This document shows positions 38,701 through 43,610 of a DNA stretch of 64,000 nt, piece after piece (the stretch's first letter is position 1; each line of letters starts with the position of its first letter). Made by a program: the position numbers and the translations under genes. A model generated the notes under the pieces. It ran no database searches. It worked only from the letters and a program-made list of their open reading frames with translations, and had not been told where the DNA came from. Source of the DNA: Carposina sasakii (lineage: Eukaryota; Arthropoda; Insecta; Lepidoptera; Carposinidae); NCBI GenBank assembly GCA_014607495.2, contig CP053175.1, positions 3,658,001 to 3,722,000 on the forward strand, written 5' to 3'.

Positions 38701-39768
38701 TATATTCCCTGATATCGAATAATCAATTCATTGTTGGAATTTTTTATACTATGAAATATTAATTAAATTTCGTGTTTCTATTAAAAGTTCTTATTTAAAA
38801 AAAATAACAAATATTAAAATCTAATATCTTGTTATCAATCATTACTGTCATCATAATGATTATCATCCTCAAAATTATTGTTTTCTTTGCCAGGATCTGT
38901 TTCTTCGCCTTCTTCATCTTTATCATCAAGACCTTCAACTAGTCCTTTAGCATCGGCGTCTTCAACTAATAGTAGTGCTCAACCTCAAGTTAGTTCAATA
39001 ACATTATTATAATAAACATTAATACAATAGATACTGAAGTTTCAGTATTTCTTAACATTTCAGTTTTTAATATTTAGGTTTGATTTTTTTAACATCATTC
39101 GGATCTCGCAGACATTTTTAATATTTCAAAAAGTAATTTTACATAAGTCTTTATTAAAACTGTACTTTATGTTTTTCTAACGATCTAAATGATAAAATTA
39201 TTTTAAAGTTATATGTCTTTTTTGTAGGTGCCTAAACCTTGCCCTCAGTCTGAAAATTTGTATATTCGACCGCACACAAGCCAAGGAAATAGTGTCAACA
39301 ATCAAATTACTTGTAAAGGTACGTACAATGTTTTACATCAATAAGTATATTTGTTAGAACTCCACAAAAGTGCGATCCAAGATCTTTGGCTGGAACTGTC
39401 GTCAATAGATAAATTCGTAACCATTTAAAACTCATAGTATTCAATATATGTATGAATTTCAATTCTGTGACACATGGCTATAGTTTCTTATATATCCAGC
39501 ACATAGATTATACCATAACCTATCCAGCGTCAGCAACTTTTGTTGTTTCTTTTTACCGATTAACATGTTCCTACGGATCCTAAACTGTAAAGCGCTCTCT
39601 CCTTCTCCTCCTTAGCTTGCTAATTATATATTCTAGTATCGAGCATAAATCGTCTGCTATTTTGAAGTAATGTCTTAGTGTAACTCACAAACGTAGTGTA
39701 TCTCATTAAAAATATATAAAGTCAAAAAAATTGTTCTAGGTTCACAGACTGCTGGAACTCACGTATGA
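11610..39768 (+). CDS. kirre: Kirre/Roughest (NEPH1-family) Ig cell-adhesion receptor, C-terminal 18 exons
   Basis: Splicing exons 11610-11761, 13018-13109, 13515-13623, 23753-23834, 25796-25884, 27936-28038, 31550-31683, 32072-32195, 33839-33984, 35123-35276, 35642-35871, 36211-36393, 37153-37333, 37595-37690, 38410-38499, 38894-38988, 39228-39318 and 39740-39768 gives one open frame of 725 residues and a stop, with every junction GT-AG and in phase. The product holds the end of Ig1, Ig2-Ig5 each with its cysteine pair, one TM helix and a cytoplasmic tail ending GTHV. Kirre and Roughest are five-Ig adhesion receptors in myoblast fusion, eye patterning and nephrocyte slit junctions; their relatives bind PDZ proteins through the C-terminus. 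From memory, LGLPLAGPV and ANSYGMDS favour Kirre over Roughest, while YGNPYLR is shared with Roughest. The signal peptide and most of Ig1 lie beyond the left edge. A single lepidopteran Kirre/Roughest gene is also possible. Confidence 0.93.
11800..11925 (-). mobile_element. Family D LINE 3' end
   Basis: CCTATTGCAGTCCACTACTG and CCTCCTCCAGGGCACGCCAC match Family D in reverse. It begins about 40 bp after the exon a donor. Confidence 0.7.
11926..13017. other. kirre intron, no gene seen
   Basis: AT-rich intron. A stretch near 12700-12750 (GTCCCACGTGGTGAGGTGAC) recurs in reverse near 21283-21320, so it is an unnamed repeat. No other structure was recognised. Confidence 0.5.
13018..13109 (+). CDS. 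kirre: kirre exon b: Ig2 middle
   Basis: Acceptor TTTCCTTGCAG, phase 0 in and phase 2 out. Begins ITWVDSEGG with the core Ig tryptophan and ends GRRFTA plus two bases of an Arg codon. The donor GTACAT is weaker than the others in the gene. Confidence 0.92.
13515..13623 (+). CDS. kirre: kirre exon c: Ig2 end
   Basis: Acceptor TTATTTACTCAG, donor GTGAGT, phase 2 in and phase 0 out. Encodes the second Ig2 cysteine in [18 protein letters not shown], the F-strand region conserved in Kirre and Roughest, and an NQT glycosylation sequon. A 10.1-kb intron follows. A shortened duplicate of this exon lies at 14344-14429. Confidence 0.93.
14045..14245 (+). mobile_element. Helitron-like non-autonomous element (Lep1-like)
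   Basis: Starts TCTATACTAATATTATAAAG, continues GTTTGTTTGTTTGAACGCGC and AGGAACTACTGGTCTGATTT, and ends near GCGGACGAAGTCGTGGGC and TGCTA. No TIR. It lies between kirre exon c and the duplicated exon. Confidence 0.7.
14344..14429 (+). pseudogene. Duplicated, shortened copy of kirre exon c (pseudo-exon)
   Basis: The left flank TACCTCGTATCTTATTTACT and CAG, the exon start TCCATTCTCCGACTG, the exon end CGATCCGCTACTATAAGACT and the right flank GTCCGACTACGCCGGAAAGA all match exon c, 829 bp upstream. Internal deletions total 27 nt, so the frame returns, but the segment with the Ig cysteine (TCQAQN) is lost. Four bases added before the donor (GTTTCAG against GAG) change the exit phase. Acceptor and GTGAGT donor are intact, yet use instead of, or after, exon c would shift the frame. 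It is a relic, or possibly a poison exon. Confidence 0.88.
14844..15001. mobile_element. Palindromic MITE, arms about 70 bp
   Basis: Arms GCCCCCTGATTACCTAATTT / AAGTTACGTAATCAGGGGGC, with inner paired AGCAAAGCCGAAGCAG / CTGCTTCGGTTTTGCT and GTGTGTGTGCG / CGCACACAC near the loop. Non-coding foldback element in the kirre intron. Confidence 0.8.
15002..16441. other. kirre intron, no gene; LINE 3' end near 15465-15560
   Basis: GCTTTATTGTACACAGTAAA, then GTTTTCAC and AAAGAAAATGTACAAAGG, are the same LINE 3'-end words as at 52914-52990 (minus-sense). Apart from this there is AT-rich intron only. Confidence 0.5.
16442..17075. mobile_element. Large foldback element, arms about 210 bp
   Basis: The left arm (16442-16650) and right arm (16862-17075) are near-perfect reverse complements. 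For example, AAGCTTTTATTTAAATGCGC pairs with GCGCATTTAAATAAAAGCTT, and GTCGCGACATTTAAGTACTC with GAGTACTTAAATGTCGCGAC. The 210-bp loop holds a GC-richer stretch (GTTCGCCCCGGTGCCTCGAG). No reading frame. The flank at 17085-17560 contains two copies of a CCGCCAT...TTGGATT...TGACGTCACA motif and AAATAAAAGCTTGTAAAAAG, so it is probably related repeat sequence. Confidence 0.85.
17722..18020 (-). repeat. Family A repeat split by a GC-rich insert
   Basis: The 3' part (CTGTGTTCCCAAAAGG, ACAGCCACGTTCAACATAGC) is at 17722-17812 and the 5' part (GATGCAGCTGATGTATTCTA) near 17975-18015. Between them lies TTAGTTCACACCGAGACGCG and further GACGCGA-type sequence, apparently a fragment of a second element. Confidence 0.65.
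18064..19622 (-). mobile_element. 5'-truncated RTE-like LINE with target duplication
   Basis: Exact 10-bp duplications CAATTTATTA flank it (18054-18063 and 19623-19632). On the minus strand the frame, with frameshifts, encodes reverse transcriptase: [81 protein letters not shown] and LLYADGMV, then a C-terminal part with [19 protein letters not shown] and [16 protein letters not shown]. The 3' end is GGCGTGATTATTATGTATGT with a (TATG)n tail. The catalytic YADD is YADG and frames are broken, so it is inactive. The clade is RTE-like by tail and sequence style; I cannot exclude another non-LTR clade. Confidence 0.88.
18084..18527 (-). pseudogene. LINE ORF2 C-terminal segment
   Basis: Longest uninterrupted frame of the LINE, 147 codons. 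It carries [37 protein letters not shown] and ends [18 protein letters not shown] before the stop. This post-RT region is typical of RTE-like ORF2. It is part of the larger truncated element. Its plus-strand antisense frames are meaningless. Confidence 0.8.
19633..20185. other. kirre intron, no gene seen
   Basis: No recurring repeat or coding signal recognised. Confidence 0.45.
20186..20395 (+). repeat. Family A repeat
   Basis: Near full length: GTGCTGATGCGCGGCTTCAT, GCATCTCCTTCCGTGCATGT, CCCATTTCGGGATCACAGCC, then TATATGTATGTATT as the tail. Confidence 0.85.
20535..20785 (+). repeat. Family E tRNA-derived SINE, best full-length copy
   Basis: A box region GATTGGTGTAGTTGGTAGTG, then CCCCTGCCTGCGACGCCATA, and B box CCTGGGTTCGAATCCAGG. 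The body has TGCTTAGTACCCACGACACA and GACCTTAATGTGGGGCTAAG, and the 3' tail is (TATT)n. Box spacing fits a tRNA-derived pol III promoter. Confidence 0.9.
20786..22375. other. kirre intron, no gene; repeat scraps
   Basis: GTGGGAAGCCACTTTATTTT near 21452 is a scrap of the 44633-44815 family. CACGTGGGACTTGATAGGCT near 21300 matches 12690-12725 in reverse. A 20-bp direct repeat (GAACTAATAATAATATGATA) occurs twice within 22240-22300. No coding signal. Confidence 0.45.
22376..22440 (-). mobile_element. Fragment of Penelope-like arm
   Basis: GGCCCTAACACCCTCCGCTG, then TCTGACGACTCATAATTGC match the arm sequence at 54467-54515 of the Penelope-like element. Confidence 0.6.
22560..22745 (+). repeat. 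Family E SINE, partly deleted head
   Basis: Starts with a truncated head and continues ACCGTTGCTTAGCAGGTACC, CAAGACCTTATGGATCTTAA and GTGTTGTGAAGTGCGTGAAT, with an ATTTATTTATG tail. Confidence 0.75.
22877..23015 (+). repeat. Family F short repeat
   Basis: CCCGCTGTCTGTCCATACAT, CGCAACAGATTTTGATGCGA and GTGATTCAAGAGAATGGTTT match copies at 30184-30357 and, in reverse, 44633-44815. Full copies end in a CTAGT-type end. Confidence 0.65.
23753..23834 (+). CDS. kirre: kirre exon d: start of Ig3
   Basis: Acceptor TTTTTGTTTTAG, donor GTGAGT, phase 0 in and phase 1 out. Encodes [14 protein letters not shown] and MISEGENLI. The 'YAPKV' linker that opens Ig3 is conserved in the family. Confidence 0.92.
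23928..24062 (+). repeat. Family E SINE, head partly lost
   Basis: GCGTTCGAATCCCGGTAGAT (B box) followed by CATTGCTTAGTACCCACAAC and GTGTGGGACTAGGTAAATGT. Confidence 0.75.
24470..24935. mobile_element. Non-autonomous element with internal 107-bp palindrome
   Basis: Inverted words GGAACGAAGTTC (about 24480) and GAACTTCGTTCC (about 24896) mark the outer part. Inside, 24503-24609 forms a hairpin with arms AGAATCGACACC... / ...GTGTCGATTCT, and AAATCGTGCTC / GAGCACGATTT near the tip. No transposase. The exact ends are not fixed. Confidence 0.55.
25380..25695 (+). repeat. Family A repeat, interrupted
   Basis: The 5' part (AGAATACATCAGCAGCACCT, TTTCCGTGCATAGCG) is at 25386-25432 and the 3' part (GTGGCTGTGAGATCTTGTTT, TTTTGGGAACGCAGCTGTGT) at 25607-25680. 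Unrelated sequence lies between. Confidence 0.65.
25796..25884 (+). CDS. kirre: kirre exon e: Ig3 first cysteine and core Trp
   Basis: Acceptor CTTTTTTCAG, donor GTAAGT, phase 1 in and phase 0 out. The junction codon makes Ser, then [20 protein letters not shown]. It carries the first Ig3 cysteine, an NLT sequon and the core tryptophan. Confidence 0.93.
25955..26190 (-). other. Gene-like minus-strand frame next to an inverted repeat
   Basis: CGGATGCGTATGCGTGCACG (about 25958) and CGTTTACGCATACGCATCCG (about 26044) are inverted repeats. On the minus strand an ATG at 26187 opens [20 protein letters not shown] and continues to PYIKLR, followed by a donor-like GTACGTG. It resembles the first exon of a small gene or transposon protein dropped into the intron 70 bp after kirre exon e. 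I do not recognise the family and see no downstream exon. Confidence 0.35.
26191..27349. other. kirre intron, no gene identified
   Basis: A minus-strand frame ending at 26454 ([20 protein letters not shown]) has protein-like composition but no motif I know. The remainder is AT-rich. Confidence 0.4.
27350..27512. mobile_element. Deleted Penelope-like hairpin copy
   Basis: TCGGAAGTTCAAACATCTAT and GGGTGCGCCACCACA (reverse of the 3' end) join directly to AATGTATCGTCTTGCAAGGT, GCTCGGGTCTGGTTTCTCA and GTTAGTGCAAGTGCCTGTTG (forward arm). This is the same foldback arrangement as at 8640-8908, internally deleted. Confidence 0.65.
27936..28038 (+). CDS. kirre: kirre exon f: Ig3 end
   Basis: Acceptor TTTTGTTCCAG, donor GTAAGT, phase 0 in and phase 1 out. 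Encodes [20 protein letters not shown] and [14 protein letters not shown]. It holds the second Ig3 cysteine and an NIS sequon. Confidence 0.93.
28141..28262 (+). mobile_element. 3' fragment of the RTE-like LINE
   Basis: GATGAAGCGAAAGAGCTATG, CAGGATCGTAGCAAATGGAG and GGAAAGAGACGTGATTTTGT match the sense 3' end of the LINE at 18064-19622. Confidence 0.75.
28348..28527. mobile_element. MITE with about 45-bp terminal inverted repeats
   Basis: Left GCTGTCAAAATATTTTTAAG, CGATCGTCCACCGTCAACTA. Right TAGTTGGCGGTGGATGATCG, ACTTAAGTAAGACTTTTGAC. The two are reverse complements with small indels. Non-coding. Confidence 0.8.
28528..29597. other. kirre intron, no gene seen
   Basis: AT-rich. A 100-codon frame at 28910-29212 has a composition expected of chance frames in AT-rich DNA and no domain. 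Confidence 0.45.
29598..29838 (-). repeat. Family B (SINE-like) repeat
   Basis: Left edge TACATACATACATATAATCA, CGCCTTTATCCCTTATAGGG, then TAGAACCACATGGTGCCACT, GAGATGTACAAGTTCGG and GTATGCCCGGGAAGAGAAGC. Near full length on the minus strand. Confidence 0.8.
30184..30357 (+). repeat. Family F short repeat with CTAGT end
   Basis: AACAAAGTTGCTTTCCACTG, GTCTGTTCCTATGTACGCTC, AACGGATTTTAATGCGGTTT, GAAGCCGGGATGGGTTGCTA and GT. TIR-less, ending CTAGT like the Helitron-type elements nearby. Confidence 0.65.
30645..30845 (-). repeat. Family E tRNA-derived SINE
   Basis: Reverse copy: AAATAAATAAATATTCACGC, CACATTAAGATCCATAAGGA, TGGGTACTAAGCAACGGTAT and TCAATGTTTGCACCTACCGG. The tRNA head stops at the B box. 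Confidence 0.8.
31160..31444. mobile_element. Palindromic MITE, arms about 115 bp
   Basis: Outer GGTACGACCTTAGAGGAATA pairs with TATTCCTCTATGGTTCGTACC read in reverse. Inner GTGCCTCACAATTCCAGTCC pairs with GGACTGGAATTGTGAGGCAT. The loop is about 50 bp. The tip sequence GAGGAATAAGAT is shared with the tiny palindrome at 1530-1574. Confidence 0.85.
31550..31683 (+). CDS. kirre: kirre exon g: Ig4 first half
   Basis: Acceptor CCAATGTTTTAG, donor GTAAGT, phase 1 in and phase 0 out. The split codon gives Tyr, then [23 protein letters not shown] and [12 protein letters not shown], with the first cysteine and core tryptophan of Ig4. Confidence 0.93.
31834..31996. mobile_element. Family G palindromic MITE, partial
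   Basis: GAGGCTCGAAATCACATGTT, TTCCTGAGCTGTTTAGGAAT, GAAAAATAAACTTTTAAGTC and TCAACATACCCCTTTTGTTG match the family best seen at 48519-48780. The ends are eroded. Confidence 0.6.
32072..32195 (+). CDS. kirre: kirre exon h: Ig4 second half
   Basis: The acceptor is AAAG after TTTAATTTTTTCATA, donor GTAGGT, phase 0 in and phase 1 out. Encodes [20 protein letters not shown], then CRGSVEG and [12 protein letters not shown] sequon and second Ig4 cysteine. A Family A fragment begins only 8 bp after the exon end. Confidence 0.92.
32203..32268 (+). repeat. Family A repeat, 5' fragment
   Basis: AATGCTGATGCGGGGCTTCA, CTAGAATACATCGGCTGCAT and CTCCTTCCGTGCATGTCATA. Starts within the first ten bases of the intron. 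Confidence 0.75.
32545..32840. mobile_element. Palindromic MITE, arms about 140 bp
   Basis: Outer TCTATCCAAAATTAGTGATT pairs with AATCACTAATTTGAAATAGA. Inner TTCGAAATCAACTG... and TAATTATTCGA / TCGAATAATTA meet around a short loop. Non-coding. Confidence 0.85.
33293..33478 (+). mobile_element. Family D LINE 3' end
   Basis: GGGCAGCAGCGCCTCCCGTG, CACTGCGGTCACCAACCCGC, CATGCCCTGGGGGAGGGCTA and CGTCCAGCAGTGGACCGCAA, the plus-sense 3' end. Confidence 0.75.
33482..33695 (-). repeat. Family A repeat, full length
   Basis: GCTGTGTTCCCACAATGGGG at the left, CGACTCTTACAACAGGCACG and GAAGCCCCGCGTCAGCACAG at the right. Complete minus-strand copy. Confidence 0.85.
33839..33984 (+). CDS. kirre: kirre exon i: Ig5 first half
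   Basis: Acceptor AATTAATTTTAG, donor GTAAGT, phase 1 in and phase 0 out. Encodes [20 protein letters not shown], then [20 protein letters not shown]. First cysteine and core tryptophan of Ig5, with an NET sequon. Confidence 0.93.
34000..35122. other. kirre intron, no gene seen
   Basis: AT-rich intron of 1.1 kb. No recurring repeat recognised. Confidence 0.5.
35123..35276 (+). CDS. kirre: kirre exon j: Ig5 second half
   Basis: Acceptor TTTTCTCTAG, donor GTAAGT, phase 0 in and phase 1 out. Encodes [40 protein letters not shown] and [11 protein letters not shown]. The second Ig5 cysteine sits in the conserved YNCTV..SYG motif. Confidence 0.93.
35642..35871 (+). CDS. kirre: kirre exon k: transmembrane helix and juxtamembrane tail
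   Basis: Acceptor GATTATTTTCAG, donor GTAAGT, phase 1 in and phase 0 out. Encodes a single hydrophobic span, [20 protein letters not shown] plus IIML, followed by the basic stop-transfer [10 protein letters not shown]. The cytoplasmic part then runs [20 protein letters not shown]. Orientation is type I. Confidence 0.92.
35917..36173. mobile_element. Family G palindromic MITE
   Basis: Left AACAGAAGGGATATGTTAAT, right ACCCCTTCTGTTACACCCTG; inner GAGAATTCCTAAACAACTCG. Diverged copy ending 37 bp before the next kirre exon. Confidence 0.65.
36211..36393 (+). CDS. kirre: kirre exon l: cytoplasmic tail
   Basis: Acceptor AAATAAATTCAG, donor GTAAGT, phase 0 both sides. Encodes [15 protein letters not shown] and [16 protein letters not shown]. 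From memory the LPLAGPV and SGDF words resemble the Kirre tail rather than Roughest. Confidence 0.9.
36455..36538 (+). repeat. Family A 3' fragment
   Basis: AAGCGTGGCTGTGGATCTTC, GATCCTGCAGTTCTGGATAC and CCCATTTTTGGGAGCACAGC. Confidence 0.75.
36998..37090 (+). repeat. Family A 3' fragment
   Basis: GTGACTGTGACATCTTCTTT, ATGATCCTGTAGTTATAGCT and the TATATGTATGTATG tail. It ends about 60 bp before the next exon. Confidence 0.75.
37153..37333 (+). CDS. kirre: kirre exon m: cytoplasmic tyrosine motif
   Basis: Acceptor ATTTCTTCTAG, donor GTAAGG, phase 0 in and phase 1 out. Encodes [20 protein letters not shown]. The YVPY.DY..(D/H)Y.PP pattern is conserved in Kirre and Roughest tails and rich in candidate phosphotyrosines. 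Confidence 0.92.
37595..37690 (+). CDS. kirre: kirre exon n: conserved tail block
   Basis: Acceptor TTTATTGCAG, donor GTAAGT, phase 1 in and phase 1 out. Encodes [19 protein letters not shown]. The DxRYxAxYGNPYLR block is diagnostic of the family tail. Confidence 0.92.
37797..38070 (-). mobile_element. Family D LINE 3' end, long copy
   Basis: (ATC)n tail at the left, CAGCCTATTGCAGTCCACTG, CTGGACGTAGGCCTCCCCCA, then GAAACCCTTAATCGCCTCGT and CTCTGCCGGCACCACCACAA at its far end. A Family C-like scrap GGGTTCGATTCCCACCCGGG follows near 38072. Confidence 0.8.
38148..38368 (+). repeat. Family A repeat, nearly full length
   Basis: GTACTGATGCGGGGCTTTAC, GCTGCATCTCCTTCCGTGCA, TTATGATCCTATAGTTCTGT and CCCATTTCGGAAACACAGCC. 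Ends 40 bp before kirre exon o. Confidence 0.85.
38410..38499 (+). CDS. kirre: kirre exon o: proline-rich tail
   Basis: Acceptor TTTTCTTCCAG, donor GTAAGT, phase 1 both sides. Encodes [20 protein letters not shown]. The PPPPYY stretch could be a WW- or SH3-domain ligand (inference). Confidence 0.9.
38894..38988 (+). CDS. kirre: kirre exon p: serine-rich tail
   Basis: Acceptor CTTTGCCAG, donor GTTAGT, phase 1 in and phase 0 out. Encodes [20 protein letters not shown] and further Ser residues. Low complexity, but the frame and splice sites fit both neighbours. Confidence 0.85.
39228..39318 (+). CDS. kirre: kirre exon q: tail
   Basis: Acceptor TCTTTTTTGTAG, donor GTACGT, phase 0 in and phase 1 out. 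Encodes [20 protein letters not shown] and [10 protein letters not shown]. Confidence 0.88.
39740..39768 (+). CDS. kirre: kirre exon r: last coding exon with PDZ ligand
   Basis: Acceptor AAATTGTTCTAG, phase 1 in. Completes Gly, then SQTAGTHV and TGA. The end T-H-V fits the class I PDZ ligand rule and is the same as the C-terminus known for vertebrate NEPH1. This supports the exon despite its small size. Confidence 0.9.
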
Positions 39769-40547
39769 AGAAAAACGTAGGTGTACAAAAATTTTAATAG
39801 ATTTTATTGATGTAAAGCTAAATTTATCAAAGGGAAAATTGTAAAAAGATCTCCAACTTTTTGATCTCTCAAATATCATATTGAGCATAAGAAAATAATA
39901 TTAAATTATTCCAAAAGTTTACGAAATAAGTTATAATATTGAAAATATAACTTTATCTCTGAGATTATTATTCGGTTGAGCCTTAGGCAAAATTTCCATT
40001 GACGTTATATCCGATAAATCATATTGCAAGTTACACTTTAAAAAATAATATTACTTTCAATTATCATTTTTCATAAGATGTGCTATGGATGCGTTTGATA
40101 TTCACCAATAAAATTCATTGACATCATGAATCAATGAATATGATTGGCGGATATCACACGCATCCATAGAGAACGTGGCATAGTACATCTCTGATGGAAA
40201 ATATCTCTGATGGAAAAGCAGTCTTTAATTGCTGCAAATATGCGTTTTTTCTGCTATTACCGACGGTATACCTAATTGAATTCTACCCAACAACAATAAT
40301 TAACCTGTCATTTTACTATAGATTTGACTATTGACAGGTTCTTATATTGAACTGTATTAAAATCCATGGTTAAATTTAGATCATTATTCTCAACGTCAAT
40401 GGTAATTATGCCCTTGATGTACATTATTCTAAGGGATAATTTTTGTAATGCTCAGTTGGCTTACCTAAAGGATAAAATTGATGTTGTCTTTCTTTAAAAC
40501 TTGATCAAGTTAGACTCATCATACACTTTATCTTTTGGATAGGCTAT

Positions 40548-41013
40548 ACAGGGTGTTTGTGACAGCCAGGCAAATATTGATACCATAATTCTGAGGCAGA
40601 AAACATTGAAAATTTTCGCAGGAAAATTCCGAAAATTTCGGACATTTTTTTTCATATTTTCAGGGAAAAATTTATTAGTTCGTTTAATTAGGCCTTAAAT
40701 AATGACAAAAAAACATATTTTTTTTACGAAAAGATGATTTAAAAAAAAAGTTTTACTCAAAAAAGTTCAAAAAACTGATCAACCCTAATGAAGAGTCACA
40801 ATTGATCCAAAAAACAGAAATGTGTCACACAATAACTAATAAGCCCATTTAATTAGTCACAGGATCGCCCGATACAATTGGCGCGGAGATCAAAGATTAC
40901 TGATAATCAAATCAAAAATACATTTCCTGCGAGTAATAACACTGTCGTATAGCTCAACAGAATGGTATTTGTTCAGCATTTCAGTATTTACCTGGATGTC
41001 ACCTACACTCTGT
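40548..41013. mobile_element. Non-autonomous element with ACAGGGTGT ends
   Basis: Left ACAGGGTGTTTGTGACAGCC, AGGCAAATA; right TATTTACCTGGATGTCACCT, ACACTCTGT. These are imperfect inverted repeats of about 30 bp. No coding frame. Abuts the next element end to end. Confidence 0.65.
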
Positions 41014-41015
41014 AT

Positions 41016-41219
41016 ACAGGATGTAACAAAATTTGAGACTCGAAATCACATTTTTATTTTTCCCCAATAGTATGGAGAATTTTTAAATATCTCAGAAATT
41101 TTCGTACAATCTTGAAAAATAAACATGTGATTCCGACTCTCAAATTTAGTGGATAGGTTCTCTATAATGGGCTATTTACATAGCTCTTCGCTTAACATAC
41201 CCTTTTTGTTACACCCTGT
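41016..41219. mobile_element. Family G palindromic MITE
   Basis: ACAGGATGTAACAAAATTTG left, CATACCCTTTTTGTTACACC right; internal ATGGAGAATTTTTAAATATC hairpin. Similar to 43325-43592 and 48519-48780. Confidence 0.75.
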
Positions 41220-42394
41220 ATATGACTGAAAATCGGCCCTAATAATGTTAAATTAATGTCAAACTAAAGAGCCTAAAATGTTAAAGCTTTAATTCTCGTT
41301 GTCAAAGAAATATTATTTTAAGTAAATAATATTAGTTATAGGCAATGTACTTATTAGCAAGGTTGAGTTTACTTCAAGTAAAATATAATTAATGTTTTTT
41401 TTGCAACCGAACACTTCTAATTAGTTGAATTAGTTGATGCCATAGAGGTGATTTTTTCGACTAAGAATAATTACTGCTAGCATTGTATTACAATAATTAT
41501 TTTGAATTACTGTGAAATAAGTAGGTACATAATTCTTAAATAAAAAAAACTGTTCTCATTGTTTTTTCTTAAATGAAACGAATGAGAAAGCCATGTTTTT
41601 TTGAACAATGTCATTTTTAAAATCTGCAAATATTTAGTTACTTTCGTAATCGCCATTTTTTAAACACTTTTTAATTTTATTATTCTTAGAATCGTAAAAT
41701 CGGCTGTAATATAATAGTGAATAAGGTTCCATAGTTTATAAAATGAGACTGAAAAGTAAAATTACTTTGTATTATTAAAAATATGAGTGAACTGAATGAA
41801 TTTAGCTTTTTAAGTTTGTATTAAGTTATGTGTGACTACTTTTCAAACTAAGCGTTTTAATTGTGAAACAAAATAAATTCAAATTTATAATTCTCCAACT
41901 AAAAATATATAACTATAGATATAATAATTTGTGTGTACTTACTTACTTTTTATAAAGATTGTCTTGTATTATATTATTTGAAATCAAATTTAGAATTTTA
42001 ATAGATTTAAATAAAAGCCGTGTTCTAGATTTTATTGTAAAGTTTCAATGTTTTTTACATTATGTTTGTTATTGTAAGAATTTGAAGAAATAAAAGATAT
42101 TTGATACTATATGTACCAATTTTTATTTTCGTTTATTGAACTATCCCGGGGATCCTAAGACATTTTTTTAATAACTTGGTCTTTAAAAAAAAAACTTATT
42201 TTTTATATTAACTTATTTTAAAAAGTTTTGGTCTCTAAATCAAATTTAAGTAGAAATATTCTATGTTAATAACTCTTTGTTGAAATAAAAAAAATATTCG
42301 TTACCTACACTTAAATGATACTAACAGCTCAAATAAAAAAAAAACTTATTATTAAATTAATATTTTTACTATTCTAGTACTATACTAGTACTCT

Positions 42395-42502
42395 ATGCTG
42401 CTCTGGGAGTGAAAAAATAACGTGTAATACTACAGCTGCTTCTCTTCCCGGGCATACTGTACAAGGAAGTAGAGGGACAAGAGGGTCTTGTAATTTAAAT
42501 AT
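42395..42502 (+). repeat. Family B repeat, 5' part
   Basis: TCTATGCTGCTCTGGGAGTG, CTACAGCTGCTTCTCTTCCC, GGGCATACTGTACAAG and GGACAAGAGGGTCTTG. Confidence 0.75.
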
Positions 42503-42884
42503 TTGAACGAACACTAATGCATCCCTAATGAATTTTTAGTATAAGAAAATAAAATAAAAAAAACAACAATGCCCGTTTCCAAATCAAGAAATGGAATGGG
42601 CATTTAAAAATGGCACAAGAACATTCAAATACGAAAAATATAAATGGCGTAGCAATTATCAAATGGAAACATTGTTATAAAATCTCGTAATTGTCTTCTT
42701 CTAATGCTATTTCCGTTCTTGTTTCCTAAAAATACTGGTTAAAAATATATCTTTAGGGGAGTATTGTTTATTGTCAAATTGTTCAGGAACGTTTTGCAAC
42801 TTTATACCCGGTGTTTTATTTTTAAGGTTAGGTGATTGTTTTATTTCCGGACCTTACATAACATTATTACATTTATATACTATA

Positions 42885-43213
42885 CTAGTGGACGCCCGCG
42901 ACTCCGTCCGCGTGGACTACAAATAAAACAAAATGTCGAAATTATCCGGGATAAAAACATTTTCCCGGTATAAAAAGTAGCCTATATGTTAAGTGGGACC
43001 TGTCACAATATATTCCTGAAAACTGCATCGAAATCGTCTCAGCCGTTTCTGAGATTAGCGTGCACAAACGCACAGACAAACAGACAAACCGAAAAAAAAA
43101 TCCAAAAATCATCGTTATGGGTTCTATTGTGTTGATAAAGGTCTCCTATATTTTTCTCATATATCTTCCATGTACAGACAGCGACCCGTTACATTTTTAT
43201 TATATGTATAGAT
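42885..43213 (-). mobile_element. Helitron-like repeat with CTAG end
   Basis: Left edge CTAGTGGACGCCCGCGACTC, CGTCCGCGTGGACTACAAAT, then CGTCTCAGCCGTTTCTGAGA and GGTTCTATTGTGTTGATAAA. Longer relative of 8972-9152. Confidence 0.6.
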
Positions 43214-43310
43214 TGCTTTGGCCCTAAAATAGAGTAGCTAAAACTACAGTATCATGAGGGAGATCCCACAGCCAGGTTAAGCTTAGCGGGACCAGATGTA
43301 AAATATATAT
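43214..43310 (-). repeat. Family A 3' fragment
   Basis: GAGTAGCTAAAACTACAGTA, GGGAGATCCCACAGCCAGGT and TAAGCTTAGCGGGACCAGAT, a diverged minus-strand copy. Confidence 0.65.
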
Positions 43311-43324
43311 ATTTAGATAATTAT

Positions 43325-43592
43325 ACAGGATGTTACAAAAAGTGTACGAGTATGTTAAGCGAAAAGCTATGTTAAAAGCCCATTAAAAGGAACTTACCCA
43401 CAAAATTTCAGACTAGAAATTCCATGTTTATTTTTCCAGATAGTATGGAGAATTCTTAAACAATTCTGGAATGTTCATATTATCTTAAAAAATAAACATG
43501 TGATTTCGAGTCTCAAATTTTGGAAATAGATTCTCTATAGTGGGCTATTCACATATCTTTTAACTTAACATACCCTTTCCGTTACACCCTAT
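43325..43592. mobile_element. Family G palindromic MITE
   Basis: ACAGGATGTTACAAAAAGTG, GTTAAGCGAAAAGCTATGTT left; TCTTTTAACTTAACATACCC and GTTACACCCT right. The arms fold on themselves around GGAGAATTCTTAAACAATTC. Confidence 0.75.
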
Positions 43593-43610
43593 ATATAGTG
43601 GTGGTACTTG

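Larger units (their letters stand above)
39769..42110 (+). other. kirre: probable kirre 3' UTR
   Basis: AT-rich, gene-free sequence after the stop. AATAAA-type signals occur at several places, for example GAAGAAATAAAAGATATTTG near 42086. The true end is unknown. Two transposons (40548-41013 and 41016-41219) lie inside, so the UTR either includes them or ends before them. Confidence 0.4.
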
